This document shows positions 35,281-44,759 of a stretch of 64,000 nucleotides of DNA, in pieces. Position 1 is the first letter of the stretch, and each line of letters starts with the position of its first letter. The notes beneath the pieces are model-generated. The model saw only the letters and a list, made by a program, of their open reading frames with translations. It was not told where the DNA came from and did not search any database. Source of the stretch: Undibacterium paludis (GTDB taxonomy: Bacteria; Pseudomonadota; Gammaproteobacteria; Burkholderiales; Burkholderiaceae_D); assembly GCF_022568815.1 (NCBI RefSeq), contig NZ_JAKZHX010000001.1, forward strand, positions 248,001 to 312,000, written 5' to 3'. Both the position numbers and the translations under genes were made by a program.

Positions 35281-36339
35281 TCAATCCCTGAGCGGCAATG
35301 CCGCCGTCAATGGGTTCGCAACCACCTTCTCGCCGGCTGACAGGCCAGCGAGGATTTCCAGCTCACTGCCAGTGCGCCCTCCCGGCCTGACTTGCCTGAG
35401 CATGACCTTCCCCTGAACATTCACCACATACACGGCATGCAGTTCTGCACGTTTCAGCACTGCACTGACAGGCACGAACAAGCGGGCATTTTCTCCACTG
35501 CTGCCGGTTTGCAGCGGCAACTGCACACGGGCGAACATCCCTGGCACCAAGCCAGTGACATGTCCGTTGGCAGGGATATCAATGCGTACCTGTACGGTAT
35601 GGGTATGTGCGTCACTGACGGGCAGGACGATGAATTTGTCGACCCGGATCTGTCGCTGGGCAGATGGCAAACCCGGGATTTCCACATTGACCGTCGCATT
35701 GCCCAGGGCAGCGACTTGCGCCTGTGGCAAAGTTGCCGTCACGCGCAGGACAGCGGGATCAAACACCGTCATCAAGGCGCGGCCTGGGGTGACCATATCC
35801 CCCTGACTGACACTCACCTCGGCGACACGACCGGCATAGGGTGCCGTCAAGGTAAAAAAGCCGGACTGGGTCAGTGTCGCGGCAGCCTGGGCAAGCTGGG
35901 CATTGGCATCTGCCGTGGCTGACCTGAACAGGGATTCAGCCCTGTCCAGTTGCGCCTGGCTGATGTATTGGCGAGCGAATAATTGCTTCTGTCGTTCAAA
36001 ATCTTTGGTCGCCACCTGCAAAGCGGCGCGTGCCGCTTCTGCCTGGGCCTGACTGGCGCGCGCCTGCTGACTGGCTGCGCGGCCATCAAGCCGCAACAGC
36101 ATTTGCCCGGCCTTGATGCTGTCGCCAGCTTTTACCGGTAGTTCCGTAATTGCACCCGATACCTGAGCAGCAATGACGGTCTGGCGCACGGCTTCCACCA
36201 CGCCATCTGCGGTGACACTGCCGGCACTGCCACTTGATCTGACCATCACCACATCCAGCCCTGCCGCCTGTGCAGATGAAACCGGGCCCGTTATGGCCAG
36301 GAATTGCATCAATATCATGCAAACCAGAAAATGTGCCAA
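35281..36339 (-). CDS. RND efflux periplasmic adaptor (MFP)
   Basis: A 352-residue membrane-fusion protein with a signal peptide, a biotinyl-lipoyl-like domain (VVEAVRQTVIAAQVSGAITELPVKAGDSIKAGQMLLRLDG in short recognisable pieces), a coiled-coil hairpin rich in Ala/Gln (residues 80-150) and a beta barrel. The start is a TTG at 36339, chosen because AGGAG lies eight bases upstream, whereas the first ATG is 29 bases away. No outer-membrane channel gene is adjacent. It is divergent from the ArsR gene. Confidence 0.92.
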   Translation of the reverse strand: MAHFLVCMILMQFLAITGPVSSAQAAGLDVVMVRSSGSAGSVTADGVVEAVRQTVIAAQVSGAITELPVKAGDSIKAGQMLLRLDGRAASQQARASQAQAEAARAALQVATKDFERQKQLFARQYISQAQLDRAESLFRSATADANAQLAQAAATLTQSGFFTLTAPYAGRVAEVSVSQGDMVTPGRALMTVFDPAVLRVTATLPQAQVAALGNATVNVEIPGLPSAQRQIRVDKFIVLPVSDAHTHTVQVRIDIPANGHVTGLVPGMFARVQLPLQTGSSGENARLFVPVSAVLKRAELHAVYVVNVQGKVMLRQVRPGGRTGSELEILAGLSAGEKVVANPLTAALPLRD

Positions 36340-36446
36340 GGTAACTACTCCTGTTGAAGGTGATCAGCTAATGGAATTTATGCAAGCCATGACATGCCTA
36401 TGATTTTCATCGGCTTTTGCACGCCACATGACAACATAATATTCTT

Positions 36447-36488
36447 ATTTGCGCAATTACGCAAATAGTAAATATAGGATACGCAAAT
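36447..36488. promoter_or_regulatory. Inverted repeat, candidate ArsR operator
   Basis: Perfect 7-bp arms ATTTGCG (36447-36453) and CGCAAAT (36460-36466) with six bases between, and a further CGCAAAT at 36482-36488. It lies in the 199-bp region between the divergent RND operon and ArsR gene, where the repressor is expected to bind. Confidence 0.6.
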
Positions 36489-36538
36489 TTTCACACTCGG
36501 GGTATGATAGGGATATTCCCAATCATTAATAGATCGAT

Positions 36539-36880
36539 ATGGATGGATTGTCCGATCAGGCGCTGATACAGGTTGCCAATTATTTTTCGGCACTGGCTGA
36601 GCCCACACGCCTGAGGATATTGAATTGCCTGCGTGAAAAAGAACACAATGTCGGCGAACTGGCCGACCGTTGCGCCTGCTCGCAGGCCAATGTTTCACGC
36701 CACCTGTCCACACTGGCCAAGCACGGCCTGGTGGCGCGTGAAGGTCGCGGTACATCCGTGTATTACCACATTGCCGATCAATCCATTTATCAGCTATGCG
36801 ACCTGGTCTGTGGCAATGTCGCCCGTCAGTTTGAAAGCCAGGCCGCCCTGCTCAATGGCAGCCGTCCGCCCCCGTTGTAA
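36539..36880 (+). CDS. ArsR-family thiol/metal-responsive repressor
   Basis: A 113-residue winged-helix repressor. The recognition helix CSQANVSRHLSTLAKHGLVA is typical. Cys residues are at 30, 45, 47, 87 and 91, so a metal site or a disulfide/persulfide switch like BigR/SqrR is possible. The neighbouring TSUP exporter and persulfide-dioxygenase-like gene favour sulfide or persulfide sensing. It is divergent from the RND operon and probably controls it. Confidence 0.88.
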   Translation: MDGLSDQALIQVANYFSALAEPTRLRILNCLREKEHNVGELADRCACSQANVSRHLSTLAKHGLVAREGRGTSVYYHIADQSIYQLCDLVCGNVARQFESQAALLNGSRPPPL

Positions 36881-36897
36881 AAAAGTAGCCGCAAAAA

Positions 36898-37710
36898 TCA
36901 GGCCGCTGCCCGAAACAACAGGCTTGCCGCCACGCAAAACAAGGCAACAACAAAAATCATCTGCACCTGGCGTGCCGGCAAACGGGCGGCAATACGTCGC
37001 GCTGCCAGCATGCCACCCACTGTTGTAGTGACAAACAGGGCACTTAGCGCCAGTGGCAAATGCGCGCCGCTGATCAATGCAGAGCCCACTCCCATGCTCC
37101 CGACCATGCTAACCACCAGCAGGGACGTTGCCACCGCCATATGCATGCTGGCATTGGTGTAATGCCTGAGCATGGGTACGATGATAAAACCCCCACCTAC
37201 GCCAAGCAAGCCAGTCATGAAGCCAGAGACCGCACCTATGCCTGCAATCACCGCCCCGGTTTTAAATGACCAGTCAAAACGACCGGTGTTGCTGTTGATA
37301 CGCGCCACTGCCGCCCGGCTGTTGTCATCACAATCAGGCGAGCGTAATTGCAGGATCAGTCGTACGGCCACGATACACAGAATACCGGCAAACACCAGCA
37401 TCAGCCATTGCTGTGACAGGCGATGCGCCACCTGCACACCGAGCATGGTAGGCAAGCTGCCGGCAACTGCCATCAGCATCGCCGCACGATACCGGACCAG
37501 CTTGCGGAAAAGACCTTCTACGGCGCCTATGGCAGCAGCACAACTGACAGCCAGCAGGGCCACGGGCATGGCTTGCTGCATGCTCCAGCCCTGAGTATAC
37601 ACAAGCGCGGGCACGGCGAGTATGCCGCCACCGGCACCGGTCAGACCCATGACAAGACCAACGATAGCGCCTATCATCACGACGATGATTTCTGCAGTAG
37701 AAACAAGCAT
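36898..37710 (-). CDS. TSUP (TauE/SafE) family exporter
   Basis: A 270-residue membrane protein with the duplicated TSUP motif (GLVMGLTGAGGGILAVPAL near the N-terminus and GLLGVGGGFIIVPML in the middle) and about eight helices. Family members move sulfite, thiosulfate, sulfoacetate or related anions. In bigR-type operons a TSUP protein exports sulfite made by a persulfide dioxygenase, and such an enzyme is encoded divergently at 37876. Confidence 0.9.
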   Translation of the reverse strand: MLVSTAEIIVVMIGAIVGLVMGLTGAGGGILAVPALVYTQGWSMQQAMPVALLAVSCAAAIGAVEGLFRKLVRYRAAMLMAVAGSLPTMLGVQVAHRLSQQWLMLVFAGILCIVAVRLILQLRSPDCDDNSRAAVARINSNTGRFDWSFKTGAVIAGIGAVSGFMTGLLGVGGGFIIVPMLRHYTNASMHMAVATSLLVVSMVGSMGVGSALISGAHLPLALSALFVTTTVGGMLAARRIAARLPARQVQMIFVVALFCVAASLLFRAAA

Positions 37711-37875
37711 GACATTTTGCAGGTGGGAAAAGATGCGCTAGTGTATTCCTAGCTATCAGGCGCGTCGAGTTGAAATAAAAGAATTGATTTTGCCGCATCA
37801 AATCCCCCACTAAAGCTGTCAAATTCTGCAACTTTTTTGCTATGATGCTCAGGATCATGTCAACCAGAGTTCATC

Positions 37876-38766
37876 ATGACTTCGATCACTGTCACCGCTA
37901 CGGCGACCAATCCGGCTGTAGAAAGCTTCTTCGATACCCAGACCTGTACTGCGACACATATCGTCTACGATGCAGCTGGTGGGCATGCAGCAGTCATAGA
38001 CCCTGTCCTCAATTACGAACCCAAATCCGGCCGCACTGCAACAAAATCTGCCGACCAGGTACTGGAATTTCTCACTGCAAACCGGCTGACGCTGGAATGG
38101 ATACTGGAAACCCATGCCCATGCAGACCACCTGTCCGGCGCGCAATACCTGAAACAGAAAGCAGGCGGCAAAATCGCCATCGGCGTGCACATCAGCGAAG
38201 TACAGAAGGCATTCAAAACCCTGTTCAACCTGGAGAGCGACTTTCCCGTTGATGGCTCGCAGTTTGATGTCCTGTTCGGTGATGGAGAAGAATTCAGTAT
38301 TGGCAAGCTCCAGGCCAGGGCCTTATCAGTCCCAGGCCATACGCCAGCCGACATGGCCTACCATATAGGTGACAGCCTATTTGTTGGCGACACCCTGTTC
38401 ATGCCAGATGTCGGTACGGCTCGCTGTGACTTTCCAGGTGGCGATGCCGCCCAGTTATACCATTCCATACAAAAGCTGCTGGCCTTCCCGTCCGAGACAC
38501 GCCTGTTCCTTTGTCACGACTATCCACCTGCCGAACGAGGAGTCTGCACACATACTACCGTAGCCCATCAGAGGGCCAGCAATATCCATGTGCGCGATGG
38601 CATTGCAGAAGCAGATTTTATCGTCATGCGTGACACACGCGATGCCGGGCTGGAGATGCCCTATCTACTGATCCCTGCCATCCAGGTCAACATCCGTGCA
38701 GGCAGCCTGCCGGCAGCAGAAACGAATGGTGTCCACTACCTGAAAATCCCGGTGAATGGTCTGTGA
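37876..38766 (+). CDS. Persulfide-dioxygenase-like MBL protein
   Basis: A 296-residue MBL-fold protein close to Blh/ETHE1-type enzymes, which oxidise glutathione persulfide to sulfite using one iron. Visible ligands are THAHADH (about residues 76-82), PGHTPADMAY, and the diagnostic GDTLFMPDVGTARCDFPGG, followed by LCHDYPP. The C-terminal part is longer than in human ETHE1, as in Blh proteins. It is divergent from the TSUP exporter, which fits a sulfide detoxification unit. Confidence 0.9.
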   Translation: MTSITVTATATNPAVESFFDTQTCTATHIVYDAAGGHAAVIDPVLNYEPKSGRTATKSADQVLEFLTANRLTLEWILETHAHADHLSGAQYLKQKAGGKIAIGVHISEVQKAFKTLFNLESDFPVDGSQFDVLFGDGEEFSIGKLQARALSVPGHTPADMAYHIGDSLFVGDTLFMPDVGTARCDFPGGDAAQLYHSIQKLLAFPSETRLFLCHDYPPAERGVCTHTTVAHQRASNIHVRDGIAEADFIVMRDTRDAGLEMPYLLIPAIQVNIRAGSLPAAETNGVHYLKIPVNGL

Positions 38767-38912
38767 AATTGGCCTTTGAAGTATGCTTCGACTTGATTCT
38801 GTATCAAATTGTTTCGATGCATGAATGTCAATTGTTTTGAAGTAGAATATTTTGCCTTATGCAATGTTGATATTGCACTATCTTCCCCTTCACGACACCT
38901 GACAGGATTCAC

Positions 38913-39854
38913 ATGGCGAACATCAAAGTATCCCAACGTGGCATGCTTATCACTTACACGACTGAAGCTTCCGGAACTGTCTCTACCGGCCCAAACGGTG
39001 GTTATTACAAAGGACAAACAACGACCATAGAATGGACAGGCATCAATCTTGTTTACCAGGACCCGAACACTGTCATGCCCACCGGCGGCACCATCACTTC
39101 ATTCACGACGACAGGGGCAAATGGCATAGACCAGATGAGTCTGACCAACCTGAACTACCAGATTCAGGCTGCCGACCTCAGCCTGCCGCTTGACCAGCGC
39201 CTGGCTAAATTATTGCAGGGTAATGACAACTGGACGGGCACAGCAGGCAATGAGACTTTCTTCTATGGCTTTGGGAATGACAATTTCGATGGCGGCGCCG
39301 GTTTTGATACGCTCTCTGTTTCGGTCCCGGCCAGTTCTTTTTCCATCGACAAGACAAGCAGTGGCTTCACCATGACGGCGACCAAGGCAGGCACGAATAT
39401 TTCGGGCCAGGTCAGCAATCTGGTCAATATCGAGAGATTGCAGTTTCCCGACAAGATGCTCGCCCTTGACCTGGATGGCAATGCCGGCCAGGCTTACCGC
39501 CTGTACCAGGCAGCCTTCAACCGCACGCCAGACAAGGCCGGCCTTGGCTACTGGATAGGCCAGCTCGACAAGGGCGCAGAAAACCTCAACCATGTTGCTG
39601 CGGGCTTCGTCAATTCAGCCGAATTCAAGCAAATGTATGGCGCCAATATTTCTGACAATGCCTTCCTGACAGCGATGTACAACAATGTGCTGCACCGCAA
39701 CCCGGACCAGGCAGGTTTTGATTACTGGAATGGCCGCATCAGCGCCGGCATGACCCGCCCTGATATCCTGGCCAGTTTCAGCGAAAGCGCAGAAAACATT
39801 GCCCAGGTCATAGGACAAATTTCACACGGCATCGAATACATCCCCTACAATTAA
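38913..39854 (+). CDS. DUF4214 protein with RTX-like segment
   Basis: A 313-residue protein without a signal peptide. Residues about 105-135 contain a single calcium-binding-type GNDNWTGTAGNETFFYGFGND followed by FDGGAGFDTL, similar to hemolysin-type repeats. The C-terminal 130 residues hold two DUF4214 units (LYQAAFNRTPDKAGLGYW and MYNNVLHRNPDQAGFDYW). Such proteins are usually type I secreted. The larger relative at 4012-5865 has the DUF4214 part at its N-terminus instead. Confidence 0.82.
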   Translation: MANIKVSQRGMLITYTTEASGTVSTGPNGGYYKGQTTTIEWTGINLVYQDPNTVMPTGGTITSFTTTGANGIDQMSLTNLNYQIQAADLSLPLDQRLAKLLQGNDNWTGTAGNETFFYGFGNDNFDGGAGFDTLSVSVPASSFSIDKTSSGFTMTATKAGTNISGQVSNLVNIERLQFPDKMLALDLDGNAGQAYRLYQAAFNRTPDKAGLGYWIGQLDKGAENLNHVAAGFVNSAEFKQMYGANISDNAFLTAMYNNVLHRNPDQAGFDYWNGRISAGMTRPDILASFSESAENIAQVIGQISHGIEYIPYN

Positions 39855-39880
39855 CTCATTCATTCTTTGACAGGCTGAGC

Positions 39881-40990
39881 ATGTCCTCAACAATCAGGCG
39901 TATCGCCATCAGCACCGGTGGCGGTGACGCCCCTGGATTGAATGCCGTCATCCGTTCTGTCGTTCTGTCTGCCGAACGACGCGGCTGGGAATGTTACGGC
40001 ATACGTGAAGGCTTCAACGGCATTCTTTTGCCCGAACGCTACCCTGGTAACGGCGTGGTGCGCCTGACGGTGGACCAGGTGCGTGGCATAGGCCATCTGG
40101 GCGGCACCATACTGGGCACCACCAATCACGGCAATCCCTTGCGTTTTGCCACCACCATGCCCGACGGCAGCGTACAAGAACTGGACCGCAGCGCCGATAT
40201 CCATAGCTACCTCCGGCAAATGGATATTGATGCCCTGGTCTGCATAGGTGGCGACGGCACACTGACAATAGCCCATGCCTTGCACCAGCAAGGCTTGCGC
40301 GTGGTCGGTGTACCCAAGACCATAGACAATGACCTTGACAAGACTTTCACTACCTTTGGTTTCGACACTGCGGTGTCGTTTGCCACTGAATGCGTGGACA
40401 GATTGCACAGCACAGCAGAAAGCCATCAGCGCATCATGGTGGTTGAAGTCATGGGGCGTTATGCCGGCTGGATAGCCTTGCATGCAGGCATAGCAGCAAA
40501 TGCGCATGCAATAGTCATCCCCGAGATCGCCTATGACATAGAAAAAATCGCCGCAATGATACGCAATCGTGATACCAATGGTCGCCATTATTCCATCGTA
40601 CTGGCCGCTGAAGGGGCACTGCCTGTCGGTGGCCAGCATCTGGTACAAGAAACCGCTGGTAGTGGATATGTTGAAAGACTCGGGGGAGTGGGAGAGCAAC
40701 TAGCCCATGATCTGCAAAAACTGACCGGCAAGGAGGCACGTGCAGTCGTGCTCGGTCATTTATTGCGTGGCGGCAGCCCAACTGCTTTTGACCGCCTGTC
40801 TGCTATGCGTTTTGGCGCAGCGGCCGTCCGTGCGCTTGACGAGGGGCATTCTGGCATCATGGTGGCGCTGGCTTTTCCGAATGTCAATTATGTGGCTTTG
40901 GAAGAAGTGGCAGGCCGCATGAAAGCTGTGCCTATGGACAGTGATACCTTGCAAACAGGTCGGGACATAGGGATTTGTTTTGGAGATTGA
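39881..40990 (+). CDS. pfkA: 6-phosphofructokinase
   Basis: A 369-residue phosphofructokinase converting fructose 6-phosphate to the 1,6-bisphosphate. Motifs are STGGGDAPGLNAVIRS, CIGGDGTLT, VPKTIDNDLD, MGRYAGWIALHAG and GHLLRGGSPTAFDR. ATP enzymes usually have Gly in both GGDG and PGTIDND, and PPi enzymes Asp and Lys. This one has Gly and Lys, so the phosphoryl donor is uncertain. It starts 26 bp after the DUF4214 gene and is convergent with the GGDEF-EAL gene. Confidence 0.9.
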   Translation: MSSTIRRIAISTGGGDAPGLNAVIRSVVLSAERRGWECYGIREGFNGILLPERYPGNGVVRLTVDQVRGIGHLGGTILGTTNHGNPLRFATTMPDGSVQELDRSADIHSYLRQMDIDALVCIGGDGTLTIAHALHQQGLRVVGVPKTIDNDLDKTFTTFGFDTAVSFATECVDRLHSTAESHQRIMVVEVMGRYAGWIALHAGIAANAHAIVIPEIAYDIEKIAAMIRNRDTNGRHYSIVLAAEGALPVGGQHLVQETAGSGYVERLGGVGEQLAHDLQKLTGKEARAVVLGHLLRGGSPTAFDRLSAMRFGAAAVRALDEGHSGIMVALAFPNVNYVALEEVAGRMKAVPMDSDTLQTGRDIGICFGD

Positions 40991-41006
40991 AACTACCGGT
41001 GGTGAA

Positions 41007-44000
41007 TCAGGAAGGCTGCAAACTATTTTTCACAAATTCAGCAAACTGAGCGGCTGGTAAAGGGCGGGAATAAAAATAGCCCTGTACGTCGTCACAGGCT
41101 TGTTGACGTAAAAATTCCAGTTGCTCCACCGTTTCCACACCTTCTGCAATCGTCATCAAACCCAGACTCTTGGCCATGCTGATAACGGCGCTGACAATAG
41201 CACGGTCTTCAGGGTCGCTGGTAATGTCCCGCACAAAACTCTGGTCTATTTTTAACTTATAAACCTTGAATTTTTTCAGGTAACTGAGCGAAGAGTAGCC
41301 TGTCCCAAAATCATCAATGGACATACGTACGCCACGTTCATGCAGATTATTCATGACCGCAATCGCCCCGTGAGGGTCATGCATCGCCACACCTTCTGTC
41401 AGTTCCAGTTCCAGGCATGAAGCAGGCATGTCTGCTTCTTGCAGTATACGTGTCACCAGTGCGGGTAAATCATGGTGACGAAACTGGACCGCAGACAGAT
41501 TCACGGCAATCAACAAATCAGGCAAACCATCGGCCTGCCATTGCTTCCATTGTTTCGCCACCGTGCGCAAAACCCATTCACCTATAGGTAAAATCAAGCC
41601 ACTTTCCTCTGCCACCGGGATAAACTCGGCCGGCGATACGTTTCCAAGCACAGGATGGTACCAGCGCAACAGCGCCTCCGCACCCAGCACATGACCGGTT
41701 TTCATCGATAGTTGCGGCTGGAAATGCAACTGGAATTGCTGTTTTTCCAAAGCTTGACGCAAGGCATTCACCAATTCCAGATGACGGGTAGAACGGTCCT
41801 GCATTTCCTGCGTAAAGAAGCGATAGGTATTTCTGCCTTCGCGCTTTGCTCTGTACATGGCGGCATCAGCGTTGCGTGACAGAGTCTCGAGGTCCCGACC
41901 ATCGTTGGGATAAATCGCAATACCCATAGAGGCCGTAACGTTCAAGTCATAATCACCCAGGTGAAATGGCGCATTCACCACTTGCATCAGTTTTTGTAAG
42001 ACTTGCTCAACCGTGTGCTCATCAACACCGGTTAATAACAAAATGAATTCATCGCCTCCAAGGCGCGAAATCGTATCGTTCTCACGCATGGCAGCAACCA
42101 AACGTCTGGACAACTCAACCAGCATGACGTCACCAAGGCTATGTCCCAAACTGTCATTAATATCCTTGAAATGATCAAGATCAAAAAAGATGACTGCCAG
42201 CGCATGCTGATTGCGCTCAGCCAGGCTCAGTGCATAACGGGCCAGTTCATCGAGCAGAGTACGATTGGGCAGGCCTGTCAATGCATCGTAATGCGCCAGA
42301 TATTTGATACGTTCTTCCGTACGCTTTTTATCAGTGATATCCTCCTGTATCGACAGGTAATGCGTCACTACTCCCTCGGTATTTCTGATCGGAGATATAT
42401 GGGCGAGATCAGTATGGTCCAGGCCATCCGCATAGCGATTGATCATTTCACCTTTCCAGCTTTCACCGCGCTCCAGTTGTTGCCACATTTCTGCATAAAC
42501 TTCAGGTGTTGTTCTCCCGGATCGCATGATGCTGGGTTTTCGGCCCAGTACGTCAGCCAGCTGTTTGCCCGTATTTTTCAGGTAAGCCTCATTCGCATAT
42601 TCTATATTCACTGCTGTATCAGTAATTACAATGGCGTTTGAACTTTGCTCTACAGCCTGTGAAAGCTTGCGCAAACTCTCTTCAGACTGTTTTCGTTCCA
42701 TGCCTATGGCAATCAGGTTGGCAGCCATTTCCAGCAAATTCAAAGAAAACACATCTGGGGTCGACGGTTGGCGGTGATAAATAGCAAATGCACCTATGAT
42801 CTTGCGCTCAGCGGTACGGATGGGCTCTGACCAGCACGACCGCAAGCCAGCCTGCTCTGCCAGCTGCCTGTAGTCACGCCAGTAAGCATGTGTGGCGAGA
42901 TCGGGGGCGATGGTACGTTCACCTGTGAACAAGGCATTGCCGCAAGAGCCTACACCGGCACCAATAATCACCCCTTCTATCGCAGAAGAAAAAAACTGGG
43001 GCAAACTAGGTGCAGCGCCAGTGCAGAGATGTATGCCATCCTTGCCAAGTAACATGATGGAGCACAAACACTCAGGCAACAAGGATTCTACTTTGAGGAC
43101 GACATCATGAAACAATTCCTTTTCTGTCGTATTGGCAGTAATTCGCTCCAGCATGTAACTGCGCAACTCTTCCATCTGCAAAGCGTGCAGACGTTCATCT
43201 TCAAGCTCAAAACGATTCAGGACATGGCTGACGTCAACGGAAAACTCCATCAGCAAATCCTGGATAGCCTCATCAAAGGCGTTTTCATTATCGGCATATA
43301 AGTTGAAGGTTCCCACGACCTTGCCGTTCTTGAGCAAGGGTAAGGCGGCAGAAGCGCGCCAGCCCAGCGCTTTGCCGCGCTCATGCCAGGGTGCAGTCCG
43401 CTCATCGTGTAAAAAGTCCTGGCACCAGTATGGCTGGTTGTGCAGATATGCCTGCGCACTGGGGCCGAGTGCGGTGACATCGCCTGGATGCACAGAGATA
43501 TTCAGACCATCAAGATAGCTGGAACCGGCGCCGAAAGAAGCGACTGGCTGGAGCAATTCCGAACCCTCAGCGACCAATCCTATCCAGGCCATTTTAAGGC
43601 CTCCTATCTTCACGGCATCTTCGCAGATACGTGGCAGCAAATCGTCCTTGTTTTCCAATCGCAAGATTGATTGATTGCACTGACCAAGCGCATTGTATAA
43701 CTTGCTCAGGCGCTCGCTTTTTTTTGCCGCCTGACTACGTGCCTCATCGATTTCTGCCAGCTTGGTCTGGGTAACCGCCAACCAGCCCATGATGCTTTCT
43801 TCCATACCATGATCGACAACTACAGGCGTCGTAAAATTACCTTTACTCAGGTTAATCAGCGTAGCTGATACTTCATGTATTGAGCCGCCAAGAATCATGC
43901 CCAATGAACGATAGGCACGCCAGAGCAAGCCAACCAGCAGGATTCCGACAAGAATAAACAGTATGCGCAAACGTACAGCAAATCGTGCAGCATCCTCAAC

Positions 44001-44636
44001 CAGGGCGAGCCCGCGCCTTTCCATCAGATCACTGGCTTGGGCAATGGGGCGCAGGATGGCCAGCTTGGCTAAGCGGTATTGCTCGTCATACAGCAGGCGG
44101 TTCGCCTGCTCTCGGGTTGCCTTAATATCCGTGCCTGCCTGCTCTATCAATGCCATAGCCCTGTACTCTATCGCGGTAAGGGCATCAGAGTTCGCCTTGG
44201 CTTGCTCCAATAGATTGATTTCTTCGTCACTGATACCAGTCTCGCGGATGAGATCCATCAGCGGGACACGTAAGCCTGCCCCTGCACTCGAATCGGCAGA
44301 ATGAGGCTGACTGGCGGGCACCAGGTCCCAGAACAGATTCTTGCCCGGAGCAGGTCGTGGTGTCTTGCCGTTGCGTACATCCAGGATGTCCTGGTAATAA
44401 CGTTTATAGTCAGGGTTGCCGGTGACCACGTAACTGCGCACCATGCGCGTCAGGTCATCTGAACTTTGCTGTAGCTCCATCGACAGTGCATGGGTTTTCA
44501 AACGCAACTCATTGAGTCGGTCTATGGATTTTTCTGCATGAACGTACCAGCCAAAAACCAGTGTAAACACTGCAAATACCACCAGCGTCAGCCAGAAATT
44601 ACGTGAATAAATGGATAGACTTTCATGAGTGGTCAT
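41007..44636 (-). CDS. GAF-PAS-GGDEF-EAL cyclic-di-GMP sensor protein
   Basis: A 1209-residue membrane protein. Two helices (residues about 10-30 and 230-255) flank a periplasmic region. Then come two GAF-type domains (about 310-480 and 500-650), a PAS/PAC (660-785), GGDEF (800-960) and EAL (970-1205). GGDEF has an intact SRLGGDEF with an RxxD inhibition site five residues before it. EAL shows EALLRW, DDFGTGYSSL and the AEGVET loop, so both activities look possible. I prefer the ATG at 44636 (MTTHESLS). It is monocistronic. Confidence 0.92.
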   Translation of the reverse strand: MTTHESLSIYSRNFWLTLVVFAVFTLVFGWYVHAEKSIDRLNELRLKTHALSMELQQSSDDLTRMVRSYVVTGNPDYKRYYQDILDVRNGKTPRPAPGKNLFWDLVPASQPHSADSSAGAGLRVPLMDLIRETGISDEEINLLEQAKANSDALTAIEYRAMALIEQAGTDIKATREQANRLLYDEQYRLAKLAILRPIAQASDLMERRGLALVEDAARFAVRLRILFILVGILLVGLLWRAYRSLGMILGGSIHEVSATLINLSKGNFTTPVVVDHGMEESIMGWLAVTQTKLAEIDEARSQAAKKSERLSKLYNALGQCNQSILRLENKDDLLPRICEDAVKIGGLKMAWIGLVAEGSELLQPVASFGAGSSYLDGLNISVHPGDVTALGPSAQAYLHNQPYWCQDFLHDERTAPWHERGKALGWRASAALPLLKNGKVVGTFNLYADNENAFDEAIQDLLMEFSVDVSHVLNRFELEDERLHALQMEELRSYMLERITANTTEKELFHDVVLKVESLLPECLCSIMLLGKDGIHLCTGAAPSLPQFFSSAIEGVIIGAGVGSCGNALFTGERTIAPDLATHAYWRDYRQLAEQAGLRSCWSEPIRTAERKIIGAFAIYHRQPSTPDVFSLNLLEMAANLIAIGMERKQSEESLRKLSQAVEQSSNAIVITDTAVNIEYANEAYLKNTGKQLADVLGRKPSIMRSGRTTPEVYAEMWQQLERGESWKGEMINRYADGLDHTDLAHISPIRNTEGVVTHYLSIQEDITDKKRTEERIKYLAHYDALTGLPNRTLLDELARYALSLAERNQHALAVIFFDLDHFKDINDSLGHSLGDVMLVELSRRLVAAMRENDTISRLGGDEFILLLTGVDEHTVEQVLQKLMQVVNAPFHLGDYDLNVTASMGIAIYPNDGRDLETLSRNADAAMYRAKREGRNTYRFFTQEMQDRSTRHLELVNALRQALEKQQFQLHFQPQLSMKTGHVLGAEALLRWYHPVLGNVSPAEFIPVAEESGLILPIGEWVLRTVAKQWKQWQADGLPDLLIAVNLSAVQFRHHDLPALVTRILQEADMPASCLELELTEGVAMHDPHGAIAVMNNLHERGVRMSIDDFGTGYSSLSYLKKFKVYKLKIDQSFVRDITSDPEDRAIVSAVISMAKSLGLMTIAEGVETVEQLEFLRQQACDDVQGYFYSRPLPAAQFAEFVKNSLQPS

Positions 44637-44759
44637 TGCGTCAGTGCTTTCAAGAACCGTGCAACATGAACCAGCCTCTTGCAATGCTGGCTTGATGTAA
44701 GCAATTATTCTAAAACATGTTCACCTTGATACAAGCGTCAACCAGACTTATTGTGTTGT

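Noticed and set aside
39887..40699. Long minus-strand open frame opposite pfkA
   Set aside because: It is entirely antisense to a well-recognised phosphofructokinase and has no recognisable motif or ribosome site.
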